DNA from: Acidobacteriota bacterium
GTDB taxonomy: Bacteria > Acidobacteriota > Terriglobia > Bryobacterales > Bryobacteraceae
NCBI GenBank assembly: GCA_026394015.1
Contig: JAPKZA010000272.1
Span: forward strand, 25,168-89,167
Direction: 5' to 3'
DNA: 64,000 nucleotides
How positions within the stretch are numbered: position 1 is the first letter of the stretch; each line of letters opens with the position of its first letter. Made by a program: the position numbers and the translations under genes. This document shows positions 8,781 through 17,492 of this stretch, one piece after another. Below the pieces are notes generated by a model. The model searched no databases and was not told where the DNA came from. It saw nothing but the letters and a program-made list of their open reading frames with translations.

Positions 8781-9148
8781 AGACGGTCGTTTGGATGCAC
8801 GAAGACGGGCTGCGGCCGCTGTTGCCGGGGGCTCCGGCGATCTTCGTTTTCGAGGACAAAGGGCATTCGCTGAAGCGGATCGTCTTCCTCTACGAATGTC
8901 TGTTGGAGTTGGACGTCGTGATCGCGAAGGGCGACGTCGAGATGCTCGTGCGGAAGTTTGCGGCGGAGCACGGAGCGGAGCGGATTGTGACGACCTTTAC
9001 CGAGTGCCCGCGCATCACGGCGCAGGCTCGGGAATTGGGCGCGGAGATGGTGAACGACGACCCGTTCATCGCCGCCGCCGGGCCGTACGACCTGAAGCGA
9101 TTTTCGCGCTATTGGCAGCGGGTGGAGCGGAAGGCGCTACAGCTTTAA
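8777..9148 (+). CDS. Small protein resembling the photolyase N-terminal alpha/beta domain
   Basis: A 123-residue protein starting in an ATGA overlap with the FAD-domain gene. It begins like a photolyase (TVVWMHEDGLRP compared with the usual VWFRxDLR). It continues with a Rossmann-like helix-strand pattern: KRIVFLYECLLEL, VVIAKGDVEMLVRKFAAEHG, RIVTTFTE, ARELGAEMVNDDPFI. It ends with a segment like the interdomain FTPYWRAW stretch (RFSRYWQRVERKAL), where a normal photolyase would enter its FAD domain. I infer it is the missing antenna domain made as a separate chain. It converges with the LytTR regulator and overlaps it by 12 bases. Confidence 0.65.
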   Translation: MKTVVWMHEDGLRPLLPGAPAIFVFEDKGHSLKRIVFLYECLLELDVVIAKGDVEMLVRKFAAEHGAERIVTTFTECPRITAQARELGAEMVNDDPFIAAAGPYDLKRFSRYWQRVERKALQL

Positions 9149-9922
9149 CAGCGTTCGGAGTTTCTTCGTCTGGACCCGGCTGGCCGGGACTTCGGTGCCG
9201 CGCTTGTCGTCCATCTTCAGTTGGAAGCTGGATTTGAACCACGGGATGACTTCCTTGATCCGGTTGGTGTTGACGAGCCAAGACCGGTGTACCCGCCAGA
9301 AGGTTTCGGGGTCGAGGGTGGATTGCAGCTCTTCAATCGTCTTGTAGGTGGATTCGCCTTCGATGCCCTGGCAGACGACGGTGATGAGTCCATCGTCGAT
9401 GGTGGCGTAGATGATGTCCTGCGAATCGACGATGAAATTGCGGTTCTCGCGGCGGACGAGGATTTTGGCTCGGACGGGCCCGGCCCGGACGATGGTAGGC
9501 GATTCGGCCAGCGGCTTCTGCCGTTCGGCGATGTTGCGGCGGGCCCGTTCGACGGCGCTGGCGAGCCGTTCTTTTTCGATGGGCTTCAGTAAATAGTCCA
9601 TCGCCTCCAGCTGAAACGCTTCGACGGCGTAGTTGTCGAAGGCCGTGGCGAGGACAAAATGGGGCAGCGGGATATTCTTTTCGCGAAGGCGTTTGATCAC
9701 GCCAAGGCCGTCCAGGCCGGGCATCTGCACGTCCATAAAGACAAGGTCGGGTTCGATGTCTTCGATGAGCTTGACGGCTTCGATGCCGTTGGCGGCGGTG
9801 GCGGCGATCTCGATTTCGGGGAAATCGCGGAGCAGGAACGCGAGTTCATCGCGGGCCAAGGCCTCATCATCCACGAGGATGGTGGTGATGGTTTGCACGG
9901 GAGCAGTGACGCGACTTTGCAT
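9137..9922 (-). CDS. LytTR-family response regulator
   Basis: 261 residues. The receiver domain (about 12-135) has VDDEALARDELAFLL, phosphoacceptor D64 in VFMDVQMPGLDG, and LLKPIEKERL. The LytTR DNA-binding domain (about 165-261) has VDSQDIIYATIDDG, the FWRVHRSWLVN core and the late SRVQTKKLRTLL. LytTR proteins bind direct repeats in the major groove through beta strands. No histidine kinase gene is adjacent, so its partner is encoded elsewhere or it is an orphan. Confidence 0.92.
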   Translation of the reverse strand: MQSRVTAPVQTITTILVDDEALARDELAFLLRDFPEIEIAATAANGIEAVKLIEDIEPDLVFMDVQMPGLDGLGVIKRLREKNIPLPHFVLATAFDNYAVEAFQLEAMDYLLKPIEKERLASAVERARRNIAERQKPLAESPTIVRAGPVRAKILVRRENRNFIVDSQDIIYATIDDGLITVVCQGIEGESTYKTIEELQSTLDPETFWRVHRSWLVNTNRIKEVIPWFKSSFQLKMDDKRGTEVPASRVQTKKLRTLLKL

Positions 9923-9976
9923 TCCGATGCTAGGATAGCAGGGCGGGAGGATTTTTTCCCTGCGCGTCTTTTTTAC

Positions 9977-10960
9977 ATGAAAGTTCTGGTTATTGGCGGC
10001 ACGCTTTTCATTGGACGCTTACTGGTAACCGAGCTGGTGAAGGCTGGTCATGACGTCACGGTGCTGCATCGTCGCGCCACGCACGACCTGGGTTCGGTGG
10101 GCAAAAAGACGATCGCCAACTTGATGGCGGACCGGAACGATCCGGCGCAGATCCGCGCCGCACTGGCCGGGCAGAAGTTCGAAGTGGTCTTCGATAACGT
10201 CTACGACTGGGAACGGGGCACGACGGCGGCGCAGGTGGAGGCGACGGCGTTGGCCGTGGGCGATACGCTGCAGCGGTACATTTTTGTTTCGAGCGTGGCA
10301 GCGTACGGCGAAGGGCTCAACCACTACGAGGGCGACGGCTTGGCGCAAGAGAACCACCCGGATGCTTACGTCCGGAATAAGGCGATGAGCGAGCGGATGC
10401 TGTTTCGGCTGCATCAGCGCTATGCCATGCCGGTGGTGACGCTGCGGCCGCCCTACATCTACGGGCCGGGAAATCCGTTTCATCGGGAGTCGTTTTTCTG
10501 GGAGCGTTTTCGCGATAACCGGAAGATCGTGATCCCGGGCGATGGGCGGCGACTGATGCAGTTCGTGTTTGTGAAAGATATGGTGACCGCCGCCATGGCC
10601 GCGATGACGATTCCGGCAGCGGTGGGGCACGCGTTCAATATCGCCAGTCCGAAGGCGATCACGCAGATCGAGACCGTGCAGGCGCTGGCCGAAGCCGCGG
10701 GCAAAAAGGACGTCGAGCTGGTGAAAGTTGCCCGCGAAAAACTGCTGAAGGCGGGCGGTCATCCGCTGGGGCCGAAGCTTTACTTCGGCTTCTACTTCGA
10801 CCTGCCCCCGATCACGATGCTGGTGACCAAAGCCCAGCGGGTGCTGAAGTTCAAGCCGACCGAGTTTGGGGTCGGTTTGAAGGACACGTACAAGGCATGG
10901 AGGGCGATCTCGGGGACGTTGCCGGTGCCTGACTATGGCTACGAAGACAGCGTTTTGTAG
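9977..10960 (+). CDS. NAD(P)-dependent epimerase/dehydratase (extended SDR)
   Basis: 327 residues from the ATG at 9977. The N-terminal nucleotide-binding motif is VIGGTLFIG, a variant of GxxGxxG. The catalytic YxxxK is YVRNK within HPDAYVRNKAMSE, and the RPPYIYGPG segment is typical of sugar-nucleotide epimerases. The substrate cannot be assigned. The gene starts 54 bases from the divergent LytTR regulator, and its end overlaps the convergent HDAC-family gene by 22 bases. Confidence 0.85.
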   Translation: MKVLVIGGTLFIGRLLVTELVKAGHDVTVLHRRATHDLGSVGKKTIANLMADRNDPAQIRAALAGQKFEVVFDNVYDWERGTTAAQVEATALAVGDTLQRYIFVSSVAAYGEGLNHYEGDGLAQENHPDAYVRNKAMSERMLFRLHQRYAMPVVTLRPPYIYGPGNPFHRESFFWERFRDNRKIVIPGDGRRLMQFVFVKDMVTAAMAAMTIPAAVGHAFNIASPKAITQIETVQALAEAAGKKDVELVKVAREKLLKAGGHPLGPKLYFGFYFDLPPITMLVTKAQRVLKFKPTEFGVGLKDTYKAWRAISGTLPVPDYGYEDSVL

Positions 10961-11823
10961 GCTTCGCGGGCGGTGTTGACGTGGATGGAGACGGTGTCTT
11001 CGACCCGGCGCGCGTAACCGCCGGCGAGGGCGGTAACCGAGGGGATTCCCGCGCGGCGAGCGGCGGAAAAAACCACCCCGTCGCGGGCGGCTAGCCCTTC
11101 GATCGAAAGCGCGAGACCGCCGAGTTGATCGTCGTAGTAGGGATCGGCGCCGGCGACGTAGAATAACATGTCCGGGACGAAATCGGCGATGGCCTTCGCC
11201 ACGGCGGGTTCGAGCACGGCGAGATACTCGTCGTCTTCGACGCCGTCCGGGAGATGGATGTCGAGAGTGGAGGGGGCCTTTTGCGCGGGGTAGTTGTGAA
11301 GCTGATGGATGGAGAGCGTGAACACGCTCGGGTCGCTTGCGAAGATGGCCGCGGTGCCGTTGCCGTGGTGGACGTCGGTATCGACAATCAGAGTCCTGCG
11401 GATCAGCCCATCGGCCTGGAGCTTACGGATGGCGACAGCGACATCGTGGATGGCGCAGAAGCCTTCGCCGTGGTTGGGGAAGGCGTGGTGGAAGCCGCCG
11501 CCGATGTTATAGGCGGCACCGGCTTTGAGCGCCAACTGTGCGGCCAGAATCGTTCCTCCAGCGGCGAGCCAGAAGCCGCGCGCCATGGCGGGGGACCAAG
11601 GGATTTCCAGGGTCCGGATCTGCTGCGGGGTCAGGGTGCCGTCGCGCAGGGCGATGGTCCAGGCGGGCGAGTGCACGCGGAGAATGTCTTCGTCGGTGGC
11701 CGGTTCTGGCGTGTGGACGGCCCAATCGGCTAGGGCTTCGCGGATCAGGCGATACTTCTGCGCGGGGAAGACATGCGCGCCCAGGTTGAGATCGTAGTCG
11801 GGATGGTAGACGAGGGGAAGCAT
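10939..11823 (-). CDS. Histone-deacetylase/AcuC-family deacetylase
   Basis: 294 residues with the arginase-deacetylase fold. Catalytic features are present: HH at 112-113 in GGGFHHA, metal ligands D150 and H152 in DTDVHHGNGT, and a later aspartate in AGADPYYDDQ. Bacterial members deacetylate acetyl-CoA synthetase (AcuC), polyamines or other small amides. Its start overlaps the phosphotransacetylase stop as ATGA, so it is coupled to an acetyl-CoA/acetyl-phosphate enzyme. That favours a role in acetate metabolism or control of protein acetylation. Confidence 0.88.
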   Translation of the reverse strand: MLPLVYHPDYDLNLGAHVFPAQKYRLIREALADWAVHTPEPATDEDILRVHSPAWTIALRDGTLTPQQIRTLEIPWSPAMARGFWLAAGGTILAAQLALKAGAAYNIGGGFHHAFPNHGEGFCAIHDVAVAIRKLQADGLIRRTLIVDTDVHHGNGTAAIFASDPSVFTLSIHQLHNYPAQKAPSTLDIHLPDGVEDDEYLAVLEPAVAKAIADFVPDMLFYVAGADPYYDDQLGGLALSIEGLAARDGVVFSAARRAGIPSVTALAGGYARRVEDTVSIHVNTAREAYKTLSS

Positions 11824-12743
11824 CAGGATTGCAGGGCGGTGACGAGGGCGACGGCGTAAACGTCGTCGGCGGAGCAGCCCCGGGAGAGGTCGTTGACGGG
11901 CTTGGCGAGCCCTTGGAGAAAGGGTCCGTACGCGGCGGCCCCCGCGAGACGTTCGACGAGTTTGTAGCCGATGTTGCCGCTGCCAAGATCCGGGAAGATC
12001 AGGGCGTTGGCACGACCGGCGACGCGAGAGCCCGGGGCTTTGCTTTGTGCGACGGAGGCCACCAGGGCGGCGTCCACTTGCAGTTCGCCGTCAATCTGCA
12101 AATCGGGGGCGCGTTCGGCGACGATGCGGACCGCTTCCTGGACCCTCGATACCGAAGAGTGCTGGGCGCTCCCTTTGGTGGAAAAGGAGAGCATGGCGAT
12201 GTACGGTTCTTCCTTCATCACGGCACGGACGCTGGCCGCCGTGGCGATGGCAATTTCGGCGAGTTGGACGGCGGTGGGCTCGGCGATGATGGCGCAGTCG
12301 GCGAAGGCGTAGACGCGATCAGGAGCGCAGACGAACATGACGCTGGAAACGGTGCGGACGCCGGCCCCGGGGCCGACGCATTGGAGAGCGGCCCGGACGG
12401 TGTCCGCGGTCGTCGTTGCCGCGCCGCCTACGAAGCCGTGGGCATCTCCCGCGGCGACCATCAGGGCTGCGTAATAGAGCGGCGTGCGGGCCAGGGCGCG
12501 GGCTTCGAGTTCGGTCGAGCCCTTCGCGCGACGTCGTTCGTACAGGATCCTCCAGTAGCGATCGTCCTGCAGGCCGGAGACGAGGATCGGTTCGATGAGC
12601 TGTTCCTGCCGAAGGCGGCTGGCCGCCTGGATGACCCGCGGGTCGTCGCCTTCCGGGAAGACAATTTTTCGAGTGGGGCGGAGGTTTCGAACTTGCGCTC
12701 TTTGCTGCTCGAGGAATCGCTGCGCGGTAGCGGGTAGGTTCAT
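11823..12743 (-). CDS. pta: Phosphate acetyltransferase
   Basis: 306 residues matching the catalytic domain of phosphotransacetylase, which interconverts acetyl-CoA and acetyl phosphate. Signatures are the N-terminal RKIVFPEGDDPRV, the AGDAHGFVGGA region, DCAIIAEPTAVQLAEIA and the late GRANALIFPDLGSGNIGYK. It lacks the extra N-terminal domains of enterobacterial Pta, like most short bacterial forms. It is the first gene of a two-gene unit with the HDAC-family deacetylase; an acetate kinase gene is not in the window. The divergent intergenic region to the right is only 59 bases. Confidence 0.93.
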   Translation of the reverse strand: MNLPATAQRFLEQQRAQVRNLRPTRKIVFPEGDDPRVIQAASRLRQEQLIEPILVSGLQDDRYWRILYERRRAKGSTELEARALARTPLYYAALMVAAGDAHGFVGGAATTTADTVRAALQCVGPGAGVRTVSSVMFVCAPDRVYAFADCAIIAEPTAVQLAEIAIATAASVRAVMKEEPYIAMLSFSTKGSAQHSSVSRVQEAVRIVAERAPDLQIDGELQVDAALVASVAQSKAPGSRVAGRANALIFPDLGSGNIGYKLVERLAGAAAYGPFLQGLAKPVNDLSRGCSADDVYAVALVTALQS

Positions 12744-12802
12744 AGGCTATTTTCATTGTAGAGTGCCCGAAACGAAAATAGACTCTGCTACGTTTCTAGT
12801 AC

Positions 12803-13636
12803 GTGCGCGTTTCCATCGTCATTTTCTTCTTCGCATTCGCTGCGTTCGGACAGGATCCGAAAGACATTTTTCGCCGTGCCGTCGAAAAGGACGAACGAAA
12901 CTACGCCGTCCGGGACCAGTACACGTTTCGCGAGGACTCGACGGTTGAGTTCTTCGACAAAGACGGTAAGAGTAAGTCTGTCGAACGAACGACCAAGGAC
13001 GTTCTGTTTTATGACGGGACCCAACTGGAAAAGGTCGTCGCCCGGAACGGCAAGTCGCTGACCGAGCGGGAACTCCGCGAGGAAAAAGAGAAGATCGACA
13101 AAGAGATTGCCAAGATCAAGAAAGAGACGCCGGCCGCCCGGGCCAAGCGCCGGGGGGAATCCGCCGCCGCCCAAAAAGAGGAGTTGGAGGGGCGACGGCA
13201 ACTGCTCGAAGCGTTTGATCTCAAGCTGCTGGGTGATTCGGTTGTAAATGGTCGACCGTGCTGGCTGATCCGGGGTGTGCCGCGGGACGGATTCAAACCC
13301 AAAGGTCGGCGGGCCGACCAGCTGAAGAAATTCCAGGGCGAAGCGTGCGTCGATAAGGAGACGTCGGACTGGATGCGGCTCGATATGAAGACGACCGATA
13401 CGATCTCGTTCGGCCTTTTCATCTTGCGTTTACAGCCGGACGCATCCGTGAAGATCGACCAGACTCGCGTGAATAACGAAGTCTGCTTCCCGCAGACGGT
13501 GAAGATCTCCGCCAACGCACGGCTACTCGGCGTGATGAAGCGCGTGCGGATCGAAGTGAACTACAGCGACTTTAGGAAATTCTCGACGGAATCGACGATT
13601 ACCTTCGAAGAGCCGAAAACATCTTCCCAGAACTAA
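12803..13636 (+). CDS. Secreted protein of LolA/lipoprotein-sorting-like type
   Basis: 277 residues from a GTG start, with a signal peptide (MRVSIVIFFFAFAAFG). The middle (about 80-125) is a charged, probably coiled-coil stretch. The rest alternates beta strands, and the C-terminal half contains RLDMKTTDTISFGLFILRL and a typical IEVNYSDFRKF ending. The pattern resembles acidobacterial periplasmic proteins annotated as outer-membrane lipoprotein-sorting proteins. I cannot name a function; lipid or envelope-component handling is a guess. It overlaps the next, convergent gene by 4 bases. Confidence 0.65.
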   Translation: MRVSIVIFFFAFAAFGQDPKDIFRRAVEKDERNYAVRDQYTFREDSTVEFFDKDGKSKSVERTTKDVLFYDGTQLEKVVARNGKSLTERELREEKEKIDKEIAKIKKETPAARAKRRGESAAAQKEELEGRRQLLEAFDLKLLGDSVVNGRPCWLIRGVPRDGFKPKGRRADQLKKFQGEACVDKETSDWMRLDMKTTDTISFGLFILRLQPDASVKIDQTRVNNEVCFPQTVKISANARLLGVMKRVRIEVNYSDFRKFSTESTITFEEPKTSSQN

Positions 13637-14556
13637 CGAACGCAGCCTCGGACGGCGGCACCGTCGAACCGCTGGGCCGAAAGGCAACCCTTGGCTGCAC
13701 CGCTGAAGACGATCTTCTGATTGCCTTCGCCAATCGAGAAACCACGCGGTGCGGCTCCGTTGACGCGGACCGTGGCGGGATCGATCTGCGCGGCGAGTGC
13801 ACCACGAACGGCGAGTTGGCCTTCTTCGACCGTCACTTCCGCGTCCAGATGCGCGAAGACCTGCACGTTGAGGTCAGCGCCCTTATTCCATGTTTTGCCG
13901 CTGGCGACGTACTCGCCGGCGAACTTCCCTTCGGTGTCGTACAGGAATAGCTTGTCGTCGGCCCCGTCCTGACGAGCGGCGCTCTTGGCGGCGTTGGCGC
14001 CGTGCGTGAACCATGCCTGCTTATCGCGACCGGTGCCGAGGGGTCCGAAGCGATAGGTGTCGCCACCGGCTACCGGAACGTTCAAATCCGTGAAATCGAC
14101 CTGCCAGATGCGGTAGTGGGCACCGAAATCGTCGTAGAGCGGTGCACCCTCCATGACGCCATCGGCGATCCGAACTTGCGCGGACCCTTCGTTGCTGCCG
14201 GGCTGCAGATCGGCGCTGGCCACCTTGCTCAAGTCGCCGGCCGCCGGGCCGAGGTAAAGACGGACGTTGGAATAAAAGTCGCCGAGCGTGGCCGGGTCAA
14301 CGCCGCGGGCGCCAGGGACGGTCCACACGCGGACCTTGTCGACCACCCACCTCTCGCCGGGTTCGCCGAGGCGAATCTCATCGGCGACAAAGCCTTGTTC
14401 ATAAAGCGTCCAGCGAACATTGCTGCGTTCGGTGACGCCGGCGGCGTTGTTCCAGTTGGCTTGCGGCAGGCCGCGATCAACGACCAGGGTGGAAGGATCG
14501 GCCGCGGTGGCCGCCATCGTCGCGGCGGCGAAGAAAGTGACAAGCTTCATATTCAT
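13633..14556 (-). CDS. Secreted protein of unknown function
   Basis: 307 residues with a signal peptide (MKLVTFFAAATMAATAA). The body is beta-rich with aromatic and aspartate-rich loops (RVWTVPGARGVD, YRIWQVDF, KQAWFTHGANAAKSAA), which suggests a carbohydrate-binding-like or lectin-like sandwich. It has only two cysteines, at 294 and 305, which could form a disulfide near the C-terminus. I do not recognise a family. It follows another exported-protein gene 11 bases away on the same strand. Confidence 0.55.
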   Translation of the reverse strand: MNMKLVTFFAAATMAATAADPSTLVVDRGLPQANWNNAAGVTERSNVRWTLYEQGFVADEIRLGEPGERWVVDKVRVWTVPGARGVDPATLGDFYSNVRLYLGPAAGDLSKVASADLQPGSNEGSAQVRIADGVMEGAPLYDDFGAHYRIWQVDFTDLNVPVAGGDTYRFGPLGTGRDKQAWFTHGANAAKSAARQDGADDKLFLYDTEGKFAGEYVASGKTWNKGADLNVQVFAHLDAEVTVEEGQLAVRGALAAQIDPATVRVNGAAPRGFSIGEGNQKIVFSGAAKGCLSAQRFDGAAVRGCVR

Positions 14557-14567
14557 ATCCTAGCAAT

Positions 14568-15143
14568 TCAATTGGCTCCGCTGACTTTGCCTAAGTCGGT
14601 GCGGATGGTTTGCAGGCCGAAGGGGAGCGGGACAGGCTTGGTCGTATCGAACTTTTCCGCTTGGCGCGAAGCGACCACGGCGATCATCTGCTCGACGACG
14701 AAGGCCGGAATACGGACACTCTCAAACGACGCCTTCTCGACGGAAAACGTGGCGGTGCCCGCCTGGGGTTGTAGTCGGACATCAACCTGAATCGCGCGTT
14801 TGCCATTTAGGATCGGCCGCAGGAGCATCGGCACGGTGCCGGGACGAAAACGTTCGACGGCGTCAAAGTCGACGGTGACCAGCGTGGCCAAGTAGTTACT
14901 CGGGTAAAACTGCACCCGCATGGCATTGAGGCCGGGCCGAGGATTGACGGTAAGAGCGTGGCGCAGATACTCATTGAGTTCCCCATCGGTGAGGGTGAAA
15001 TTGACTTTCTTCACGCGGCCAGCGGCCTTCTCGTTCTTGGCCGTATTCAGGTCGTTGAACAGCGTCAGAACTTTGGTCACGGCTGGGGACTCAGCTTGAA
15101 TGGCGACCGACAACACGAGGGCGGAGAGGATCAGATTGCGCAT
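14568..15143 (-). CDS. Exported small protein, unknown function
   Basis: 191 residues beginning with a signal peptide (MRNLILSALVLSVAIQA). The mature part alternates strands and helices: FTLTDGELNEYLRHAL, then LVTVDFDAVERF, then a long ATFSVEKASFESVRIPAFVVEQM segment. The pattern recalls lipid-binding tubular (DUF2993-like) proteins, but the similarity is weak. It is the first gene of a leftward pair with the secreted protein downstream. Confidence 0.55.
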   Translation of the reverse strand: MRNLILSALVLSVAIQAESPAVTKVLTLFNDLNTAKNEKAAGRVKKVNFTLTDGELNEYLRHALTVNPRPGLNAMRVQFYPSNYLATLVTVDFDAVERFRPGTVPMLLRPILNGKRAIQVDVRLQPQAGTATFSVEKASFESVRIPAFVVEQMIAVVASRQAEKFDTTKPVPLPFGLQTIRTDLGKVSGAN

Positions 15144-15212
15144 GCTCTACTATCTTGTGATATCTTTCCCCCCGGCGGCTACTGTGTCCGCCAAGGAGAC
15201 AGAACAGTCGAT

Positions 15213-16058
15213 ATGAAATGGACAGCAGCACTTTGGGCCTTGACGCTTCCGCTGGCCGCGCAAGAGCTTTGGGAGAATCCCGTCAAGAAGTTGATTCGGG
15301 AAGGGAAGCCGGTGATCGGCGCCACCGTGACCGTGGCCAGCGCGGACGTTGCGGCGTCGTTGGCAAACATGGGTTTCGATTTTTTGTGGATCGAGATGGA
15401 GCACTCGCCAATTACGCTGGAGACGGCGCGCAACATGGTGTTGGCGACGCGGGGGCTGAAGGCCGTGCCCTTCATTCGCGTGCCGGTGAACGAGCTGTGG
15501 ACCGCGAAACGGGCCCTGGACGCGGGGGCCCTGGGGGTCGTCTTCCCTTTCACGTCGACGCCGGAGTTAGCCAAGCAAGCGGCCGATTCGACGAAGTATC
15601 CGCCGAATGGCCGTCGCGGTTCTGGCCCCGGTTTGCCGTCGCTCCGCTGGCCGGCCCCGGAAGGCTACGCCGATTTTGCTGACCGCAACGCGGTGACCAT
15701 CATCATCATCGAAGAGGTGCGGGCGCTCGACCGGATCGACGAGATCACGGCAACCAAAGGCGTCGACGTGATCTTCATCGGAACGAATGATCTTTCCTAT
15801 TCGATGGGTTTTCGCGGGAAGACGGACAACCCGGCCTATCAAGCCGCGCTGAAGAAAATCGTCGCTTCTGCCAAGAAAAACGGGAAGCCGGTGGGCCGGC
15901 CCGCCGGTACGCCCGAGCAGATCAAGCAGTACATGGACGAGGGCTTCACCTTCTTCCAAGGACCGAGCGACCTCGTCCTGATGCGCACCGGGGCCGAAGC
16001 GTTGCTCAAATCGCTGGGTAAGACCGGCTTCGATAGCAAAGATAAACCGCTGTACTAA
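15213..16058 (+). CDS. HpcH/HpaI-family aldolase with signal peptide
   Basis: 281 residues. The first 16 (MKWTAALWALTLPLAA) look like a signal peptide, followed by a class II aldolase TIM barrel. Family features are FLWIEMEHSP, the VPFIRVPV strand, the GALGVVFPF segment, IIIIEEVRALDRID and DVIFIGTNDLSYSMG. Relatives cleave 4-hydroxy-2-oxoacids to pyruvate plus an aldehyde with a divalent metal in the cytosol. An exported version is odd. An AAGGAG lies 14 bases before the ATG. Confidence 0.82.
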   Translation: MKWTAALWALTLPLAAQELWENPVKKLIREGKPVIGATVTVASADVAASLANMGFDFLWIEMEHSPITLETARNMVLATRGLKAVPFIRVPVNELWTAKRALDAGALGVVFPFTSTPELAKQAADSTKYPPNGRRGSGPGLPSLRWPAPEGYADFADRNAVTIIIIEEVRALDRIDEITATKGVDVIFIGTNDLSYSMGFRGKTDNPAYQAALKKIVASAKKNGKPVGRPAGTPEQIKQYMDEGFTFFQGPSDLVLMRTGAEALLKSLGKTGFDSKDKPLY

Positions 16059-16474
16059 GCCAGTTGGGCCAGCCGGATCTCGTCTTCGATCTCGTAGATT
16101 TTGTCTTCTAGATTCTTGGTCGGTGATCCGGCCGCCTTCGCCGCTTCGAGCTTTTTGCGGGCGGCGGCGAGGCGCCTTTCGAGGGGCCCCAGCTTCGGGT
16201 TGGGAGCCGACGGCGGAGCCGGGACCGAGGCGGGGGCCACGACGGCCGGCGCGGCCGGTTTCGCCTTCTTCCCGCCTCCGGCTTTAAACTCAAACGCGGC
16301 CACGCCGGCGGGCAGCTTCAAGGCAACGCCGAAGTCAGCCCGATACTCCTCGGCAATCTGAATGGCTTCCGTCAGCAGTTCGCGATAGCGCGATTCCATC
16401 GCTCGCATCGCTTCTGTGCGCAAACCTTCTCCCTGGGCCTTCCAATGGTGGTACTCAGCAATCACATCTTTCAT
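16055..16474 (-). CDS. Coiled-coil protein of unknown function
   Basis: 139 residues in three parts. A charged helical N-terminus (about 1-45) is followed by an alanine/proline-rich linker (about 65-95) and a predicted coiled coil (LERRLAAARKKLEAAKA to KIYEIEDEIRLAQLA). There is no signal peptide or membrane helix. It lies 6 bases after the ferrochelatase gene on the same strand and overlaps the end of the aldolase gene by 4 bases. I do not recognise it. Confidence 0.5.
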   Translation of the reverse strand: MKDVIAEYHHWKAQGEGLRTEAMRAMESRYRELLTEAIQIAEEYRADFGVALKLPAGVAAFEFKAGGGKKAKPAAPAVVAPASVPAPPSAPNPKLGPLERRLAAARKKLEAAKAAGSPTKNLEDKIYEIEDEIRLAQLA

Positions 16475-16480
16475 CGCTCT

Positions 16481-17485
16481 TTATCGTACCCCTGGACGAC
16501 CGGCCGGGCGAGGGCAGCAATCCACGGGGCAGACCATGGGGCGGGGAGGTAGGATGCCGACCGACAGCGGCGGCGCGCCGTGCAAGTACTCGGCGACGAG
16601 TTCCCGCACCATCGTGACGAAGCGCGGGTGCGTCCCGGCCGTCGCGGCCCGGAGAAACGGCAAGCCCAGCTGCTCGGCCAAATGCTTCGCCTCGTAGTCG
16701 AGATCGAACATCACTTCCATGTGGTCGCTGATGAAGCCGATGGGCTGCACGACGACAGCGGCGGTGCCGGCGGCCTTCTCGGTTCGCAGCGCGTCAAGAA
16801 TATCCGGTTCGAGCCAGGGCTGGGTTGGCGGGCCGCTGCGGCTCTGATAGGCGAGGCTCCAGTCGGAAACGCCGGCACCTTCCGCTACCAGGCGGCAAGC
16901 CTCCTGCAATTGACCCGTGTAGGAGCACGTATCGGCCATCGAGTTCGGAATGCTGTGGGCGGTGAAGAGGATCTTTGCGCCCGGCAGGGCGGCCATGGCG
17001 TCCTTGGCGCTTTCGATCATCACTTCGATGAAGCCGGGGTGATTGAAGAAGCGGCGGATGGTGGTTACTTCGATGTCGCCGACGGCGGTGACGGCGTCGG
17101 CTAGGTTCTCCCGATACTGGCGACAGCCGCTGTAAGAGCTGAAGGCCGAAGAGGGGAATGCAAGGACGCGCTTGATGCCGGCGGCCTTCATGGTGGCCAT
17201 CGTGTCGGGAAGGTAGGGGTCCCAGTTCCGGTTGCCCCAGTAGAGCGGCAGGTCGACGTTGTGGGCGGCGAAATCGGCGGTGACGGCGGCGAGAAGCTCC
17301 CGGCAATGGGTGTTGATGGGGCTCACCCCGTCGAAGTGGTAGTAGTGCTCGGCCACCTCGAGCATCCGTTCGGGGGGGACGTTACGCCCGCGCAGGACGT
17401 TCTCCAGGAAGGGGATTACGTCCTCCCGCTTCTCGGGTCCGCCGAAGCCAACGAGCAAAAATGCATCAAACTTTTGATCTGCCAT
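16481..17485 (-). CDS. hemH: Ferrochelatase
   Basis: 334 residues. The enzyme inserts iron into a porphyrin, the last or next-to-last step of haem synthesis. Signatures: LLVGFGGPEKREDV at the N-terminus, the catalytic histidine in LFTAHSIPNSMAD, the YQSRSGPP segment and the acidic metal-side motif ISDHMEVMFDLDYEA. Whether it uses protoporphyrin IX or coproporphyrin III cannot be decided here. Haem is needed by the cytochromes and oxidase encoded at 43-55 kb. Confidence 0.93.
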   Translation of the reverse strand: MADQKFDAFLLVGFGGPEKREDVIPFLENVLRGRNVPPERMLEVAEHYYHFDGVSPINTHCRELLAAVTADFAAHNVDLPLYWGNRNWDPYLPDTMATMKAAGIKRVLAFPSSAFSSYSGCRQYRENLADAVTAVGDIEVTTIRRFFNHPGFIEVMIESAKDAMAALPGAKILFTAHSIPNSMADTCSYTGQLQEACRLVAEGAGVSDWSLAYQSRSGPPTQPWLEPDILDALRTEKAAGTAAVVVQPIGFISDHMEVMFDLDYEAKHLAEQLGLPFLRAATAGTHPRFVTMVRELVAEYLHGAPPLSVGILPPRPMVCPVDCCPRPAGRPGVR

Positions 17486-17492
17486 ATTCTTC

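Noticed and set aside
12744..12802. Promoter for pta with TACAAT 11 bases before its ATG
   Set aside because: No credible -35 at the right distance, and it would give an almost leaderless message; evidence is too thin to list.
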